DNA of 64,000 bases from NCBI GenBank assembly GCA_963790095.1, contig CAWBNO010000008.1:1-64000 (forward strand), given 5' to 3'. The translations under genes were made by a program, and so were the position numbers. Below are positions 60,657 to 64,000 of the stretch, in pieces; within the stretch, counting starts at the first letter, position 1, and each line of letters begins with the position of its first letter. Under the pieces are notes generated by a model that had not been told where the DNA came from, ran no database searches, and saw nothing but the letters and a program-made list of their open reading frames with translations. Source of the DNA: JAAXQD01 sp963790095. Its GTDB lineage: Bacteria > Desulfobacterota > Desulfobacteria > Desulfobacterales > UBA11574.

Positions 60657-61634
60657 ATGCTGGTTCTCGGATTGCAAGGAAGCCCAAGAAAAAAGGGAAA
60701 TACAAATTATCTTCTTTCAATGTTCATGAATGAAGCCCAAAAGTATGGCGCGCAAACCCGCGTCATTGAAGCGGCCAAAAAGAATATCGTCCCATGTTTG
60801 GGCTGTGGCTCGTGTGAAAAAAACGGATACTGCGTTACAAAAGACGACGATATGACGCATGAAATTTACCCCTTGCTCCGCGAGGCGGATGCGGTGGTTC
60901 TGGCCTCTCCCATATATTTTTATAATGTCACCGCCCAGTTAAAGGCACCCATCGATCGAAGCCAGACGCTCTGGGCCAGAAAATATAAACTGAATCTTAC
61001 CGATCCGGCACGAAATTACAGACGTGGATATCTCCTTGCCCAGGGGGCCACAAAAGGGAAGAATCTGTTTGAAGGTGTCTACCTTACCGCACAGTATTTT
61101 TTTGATGCTGTCGGCGCCCAATTCAACGGCAGTCTGACCTATCGCCACATTGAAGACCTCGGAGATATGGAAAAACATCCAACCGTTCATGGGGATGTAA
61201 AAACGGCGGTCAAGGAACTTTTATTGCCATTGGTTGGGAGAAAGAAAGTCCTGTTTGCCTGTCGGGAAAACGCCTGTCGCAGCCAGATGGCTTCAGCTTT
61301 TGCACAACACATAGCCGGCGATAAAATTGAAGCCGCTTCTGCCGGAAGTGAACCTGCAGCAAAAATAAATCCTGACATGGTGGCCGTCATGGCGGAAAAA
61401 GGGATCGACATGGCATTTCGCACAACCCGGCCTCTGGAAGCGACGGCAATGGAAATGAAACCGGATATAATTATCACCATGGGCTGTGGTGAAGCGTGTC
61501 CTTTTGTTCCAGGTGCCCAAAGACTGGATTGGGATCTGTCTGACCCTGCCGGGAAATCGATGGATTTTATGCGGAATGTCCGCAACGAAATAGAAGACAA
61601 CGTCAAAGCCCTTGTAAAAAGTATGTTGGGTTAA
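60657..61634 (+). CDS. Iron-sulfur flavoprotein fused to a low-molecular-weight phosphatase/ArsC-like domain
   Basis: 325 residues from ATG 60657. Residues 1-190 are an NADPH-FMN-reductase-like flavodoxin fold (LGLQGSPRKKGNTN) with Cys47, Cys50, Cys53 and Cys59 in PCLGCGSCEKNGYC, as in iron-sulfur flavoproteins that reduce O2 or peroxide. Residues 195-325 are a LMW-PTP/arsenate-reductase domain with the P-loop Cys202-x5-Arg208 (ACRENACRSQ) and a late DWDLSDP. The fusion could couple flavin electrons to arsenate reduction or Cys-thiol chemistry, which is inferred only. Confidence 0.85.
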   Translation: MLVLGLQGSPRKKGNTNYLLSMFMNEAQKYGAQTRVIEAAKKNIVPCLGCGSCEKNGYCVTKDDDMTHEIYPLLREADAVVLASPIYFYNVTAQLKAPIDRSQTLWARKYKLNLTDPARNYRRGYLLAQGATKGKNLFEGVYLTAQYFFDAVGAQFNGSLTYRHIEDLGDMEKHPTVHGDVKTAVKELLLPLVGRKKVLFACRENACRSQMASAFAQHIAGDKIEAASAGSEPAAKINPDMVAVMAEKGIDMAFRTTRPLEATAMEMKPDIIITMGCGEACPFVPGAQRLDWDLSDPAGKSMDFMRNVRNEIEDNVKALVKSMLG

Positions 61635-61657
61635 AATTGTAAAAAAGGACGGATAAA

Positions 61658-61756
61658 ATGCCAGTTGAATTGAAAGTCAAAGATTTGATGGTGCTTCTGG
61701 ATGATTATGCGGTAACCACCGCCGATAAAACGCTGAAGGAAGCCGTCCCGGAGTAG
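61658..61756 (+). pseudogene. Truncated CBS-domain protein remnant
   Basis: 32 codons from ATG 61658 (KVKDLMVLLDDYAVTTADKT) resemble the start of a CBS-domain protein. The frame then ends with TAG and is followed by the ribosome-binding site of the next gene. A full CBS pair would need about 120 more residues. Most likely a deletion relic. Confidence 0.5.
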
Positions 61757-61791
61757 AAATAGATCACCCATAATCAGTTAAGGAGAGTTAA

Positions 61792-61998
61792 ATGGCTAAT
61801 CCCGAAGAGATGTATCAGTGCCAGACCACGAGTTGCGGATATATCTATAATCCTGACAAGGGAGACCGAAAAGGAAAAATTCCCAAAGGAACTCAATTCG
61901 CCGACCTTCCGGACGACTGGAAATGTCCGGTGTGCGGTGCGGGCAAAAAAATGTTCAAACCCCTTGCCGGACCCGGATCAGCGATGGCTGAAGATTAA
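61792..61998 (+). CDS. Rubredoxin with a widened first knuckle (Cys-x4-Cys)
   Basis: 68 residues. The first metal knuckle is CQTTSCGYIYNP, with four residues between the cysteines instead of two; the second is normal (CPVCGAGK). The loop FADLPDDWKCP is canonical. A rubredoxin with such a spacing is known from a Desulfovibrio species (Rd-2). The C terminus is extended by about 15 residues. Ribosome-binding site AAGGAG. Confidence 0.9.
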   Translation: MANPEEMYQCQTTSCGYIYNPDKGDRKGKIPKGTQFADLPDDWKCPVCGAGKKMFKPLAGPGSAMAED

Positions 61999-62081
61999 AT
62001 ATCCATAATCGGACACAGATTTTTTAGTTTAAAATTCTTATTTAACAACCCAAAGATCGATTAAAGAAAAGGAGGTTTCAA

Positions 62082-62240
62082 ATGGATAAGTATGTATGTA
62101 CGATTTGCGGCTATGTGTATGACCCGGAACAAGGTGATCCTGACAATGGTGTTGCTCCAGGTACAAAATGGGAAGATGTTCCCGATGATTGGGAATGTCC
62201 GGTGTGTGGCGCATCAAAAGATGATTTTGAAAAAGAATAA
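62082..62240 (+). CDS. rub: Rubredoxin
   Basis: 52 residues from ATG 62082 after AAAAGGAGG. It has standard knuckles CTICGYVYDP and CPVCGASKDDF with the loop WEDVPDDWECP. It transfers electrons to rubrerythrin, desulfoferrodoxin and the flavodiiron protein encoded immediately downstream, a gene order widely seen with rubredoxin:oxygen oxidoreductase. Confidence 0.97.
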   Translation: MDKYVCTICGYVYDPEQGDPDNGVAPGTKWEDVPDDWECPVCGASKDDFEKE

Positions 62241-62258
62241 TTAAAAGGCTGGAGGAAG

Positions 62259-63449
62259 ATGAGACCTTTAGAAATAGCAAAGGGAGTTTATAATGTTGGC
62301 GTGATCGATTGGAATATAAGAGATTTTCATGGATATTCCACATATCGGGGGACCACCTACAACGCCTTTTTGATTGTCGATGAAAAAATCGCACTGATCG
62401 ATACCGTAAAGAAGAATTTTTCCGATCAGCTCATCGATAACATTTCCAAAATTGTCGATCCCAAAAAGATCGACTATGTTATCAGCAACCATACGGAAAT
62501 GGATCATTCCGGCGGGTTGCCCCGAATCATGCACAGGGTCGGTGAAGACAAGCCCCTGTATTGTTCAAAAATGGGTGCCAAAAATCTCGCCCGGCATTTC
62601 CCCCGAAAGTGGAACTATCATGCCGTGGGAAGCGGTGAAGAACTGAGCTTGGGAAACAGGACCCTCACGTTTCTTGAAACCCGAATGCTTCACTGGCCGG
62701 ACAGCATGTTTACCTACTTGAAAGAAGACAAAATTCTTTTTTCCAGTGATGGCTTTGGCCAGCATTATGCAGGACATGAAAACTTCGATGATGAGGTCGG
62801 CGATGAGATCATGGCCCATGCCAAAAAATATTTTGCAAACATTCTACTGCTGTACTCGCCGCTGATACTCAAGCTTATCGACACGGTTACGGAGCTGGGC
62901 ATTGAAATTGACATGATTTGTCCGGACCATGGAATCATCTGGCGCAAAGATCCGGGTAAAATCATTTATGCCTATGCCCGATGGGCAAAACAGGCGCCGA
63001 AAAAAAAGGCGGTGGTCATTTACGATACCATGTGGCACAGCACGGAAGCCATGGCCGATGAGATTGCGGCGGGAATCGCCCATGAGGGCGTTGGTGTAAG
63101 GCCCATACACATCCGAAGTTCACATCGCAGCGAAATTATGACAGAGGTTCTGGATGCCGCTGCCGTAATTGTGGGATCGCCGACCCTAAACAACCAGCTA
63201 TTTCCCACTGTAAGCGACCTTCTGACCTATATGAAAGGACTGAAGCCGATCAACAAAATCGGCGCGGCATTCGGTTCCTACGGCTGGAGCGGTGAGGCGG
63301 TCAAGATGATCAATTCAGCGCTTGAGGACATGAAATTTGACCTCATAGATCCGGGGGTCAGGCTTCAGTATGTGCCGGATAAGGCGGGGCTGAACGCCTG
63401 TTTCGAGCTTGGCAAAAAAATTGGAAAAGCCATTGCTGGGCAACCATGA
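62259..63449 (+). CDS. roo: Flavodiiron protein, rubredoxin:oxygen oxidoreductase type
   Basis: 396 residues. The N-terminal metallo-beta-lactamase-like domain (1-245) has diiron ligands His78, Glu80, Asp82 and His83 in SNHTEMDHSGG, a later His in FSSDGFGQHYAG region and CPDHG. The C-terminal flavodoxin domain (255-396) has IYDTMWHSTEAMADEI and AAFGSYGWSGEAVKMI. It reduces O2 (or NO) to water with electrons from rubredoxin. Starts 18 bp after rubredoxin and overlaps the ferredoxin by 4 bp. Confidence 0.95.
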   Translation: MRPLEIAKGVYNVGVIDWNIRDFHGYSTYRGTTYNAFLIVDEKIALIDTVKKNFSDQLIDNISKIVDPKKIDYVISNHTEMDHSGGLPRIMHRVGEDKPLYCSKMGAKNLARHFPRKWNYHAVGSGEELSLGNRTLTFLETRMLHWPDSMFTYLKEDKILFSSDGFGQHYAGHENFDDEVGDEIMAHAKKYFANILLLYSPLILKLIDTVTELGIEIDMICPDHGIIWRKDPGKIIYAYARWAKQAPKKKAVVIYDTMWHSTEAMADEIAAGIAHEGVGVRPIHIRSSHRSEIMTEVLDAAAVIVGSPTLNNQLFPTVSDLLTYMKGLKPINKIGAAFGSYGWSGEAVKMINSALEDMKFDLIDPGVRLQYVPDKAGLNACFELGKKIGKAIAGQP

Positions 63450-63637
63450 AAGTTCCTGTCGTTGATTTGAGTCGATGCAGTTTGTGTGGCGCATGCATCG
63501 AGGTGTGTCCTTCTGTCTTTAGACTCAATGAAGCAGGATATATCGAAGTGATCGAACGCATCTCATATCCTGAAATCGAAGTCGACGAAGCCATAAAGTA
63601 TTGTCCGGAAGATTGTATTTACTGGGAAGACGCCTAA
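63446..63637 (+). CDS. Single-cluster ferredoxin
   Basis: 63 residues with one 4Fe-4S motif: CSLCGACIEVCP and the distant Cys in YCPEDCIYW. Starts in the ATGA overlap with the flavodiiron gene, so they are co-translated. It may deliver electrons to the oxygen reductase chain. Confidence 0.9.
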   Translation: MKVPVVDLSRCSLCGACIEVCPSVFRLNEAGYIEVIERISYPEIEVDEAIKYCPEDCIYWEDA

Positions 63638-63745
63638 CCCGAAATCTCAACCCATGATAAAGACGTTGCCCCGGTTCAAGGGGCTGGGAGTTGAGCCAGG
63701 ATACATTTCATTGGGCAGGGAGGGCAGGCAAACGACAGACGGAAT

Positions 63746-64000
63746 ATGGGCGGCAGAAAACTCAAAAAGAAAATTCTCGAGCTTCTCAAGGACAATGCAT
63801 TGGAAAAAAGCCTCGAGAAGATTTGCGGATTACCGCCACGCCAGGCTGTCAACCCACTGTTTTCCCTCTTTTATCACCCAGACGAACGGGTCAAATGGGG
63901 CGCGGTTACGGCAATGGGCGCCGTGGTCGCCCGCCTTGCCCGGCAGGATATGGAATCCGCCCGCATCGTCATGCGGCGCCTGATGTGGCATTTGAATGAT
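63746..64000 (+). CDS. HEAT-repeat-like protein (DVU0298-like), partial
   Basis: 85 codons open to the window end, from ATG 63746. The helical content and phrases such as ICGLPPRQAVNPLFSLFYHP and WGAVTAMGAVVARLARQD indicate HEAT-like repeats and resemble the DVU0298-type family of sulfate reducers. Function unknown. The C terminus lies outside the window. Confidence 0.65.
   Translation, partial: MGGRKLKKKILELLKDNALEKSLEKICGLPPRQAVNPLFSLFYHPDERVKWGAVTAMGAVVARLARQDMESARIVMRRLMWHLND

Noticed and set aside
1..64000. CRISPR arrays, tRNA or rRNA genes
   Set aside because: No evenly spaced direct repeats with unique spacers and no tRNA T-loop or rRNA sequence were recognised; a covariance-model scan would be needed to exclude small RNAs.

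Overview
The window looks like a chromosome segment of a strictly anaerobic sulfate-reducing member of the Desulfobacterota, probably Desulfobacterales. This rests on gene content: desulfoferrodoxin, rubrerythrin, three rubredoxin-type proteins, a rubredoxin:oxygen oxidoreductase-type flavodiiron protein, a triheme cytochrome c7, DUF3786 and many diiron proteins. No rRNA, tRNA, CRISPR array or intact insertion sequence was found. Intergenic DNA is rich in short dispersed inverted-repeat elements.

Layout. 1-4200: PhoR/PhoB two-component system and an outer-membrane porin. Both phoB and the porin are preceded by hexamers repeated every 11 bp that look like Pho boxes. 4400-8200: a bifunctional HisH-HisF of the eukaryotic HIS7 type, a cytidylate-kinase-like protein, an AcuI/YhdH-type reductase and an ABM-domain monooxygenase. 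8780-18750: a lipid cluster with a PfaC-like megasynthase (KS, chain-length-factor-like KS, AT, two FabA-like dehydratase regions), an OleA-like thiolase and an OleB-like hydrolase. This suggests a polyunsaturated long-chain ketone or hydrocarbon pathway whose other components lie elsewhere. 18780-30500: a transposase remnant, sbcC without sbcD, corA, a CBM48 protein, a glycosyltransferase, a large MscS-type channel and a J-domain protein. 30580-38230: alr, panC, uspA, a ferritin-like protein, gpmI and a DUF2156 protein. 38530-42690: a rhodanese-diiron fusion with an FAD oxidoreductase, then MntP and ZIP metal transporters. 42700-47460: a putative ribbon-helix-helix regulator, three hsp20 genes and dnaK. 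47700-53230: a YkgJ protein, an AIM24-family protein, a DUF3786 protein, and a VOC / fumarase / MetE-like operon.

53300-63640 is a dense oxygen and peroxide defence island. It holds a zinc-ribbon protein, ferritin-like protein, rubrerythrin, superoxide reductase (Dfx), ferritin, a rubredoxin-like protein, flavodoxin, cytochrome bd oxidase, cytochrome c7, an iron-sulfur flavoprotein fused to a low-molecular-weight phosphatase, two rubredoxins, a flavodiiron oxygen reductase and a ferredoxin. Sigma-54-type -24/-12 elements stand before two small genes at its left edge. Together these proteins can reduce superoxide, peroxide and O2 and store the released iron.

Four otherwise well-conserved genes (phoR, the megasynthase, oleA, corA) are each broken by a single-base frameshift. 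Sequencing or assembly indels are the simplest explanation, but real inactivation cannot be excluded from sequence alone. Both pieces of each gene are annotated separately.
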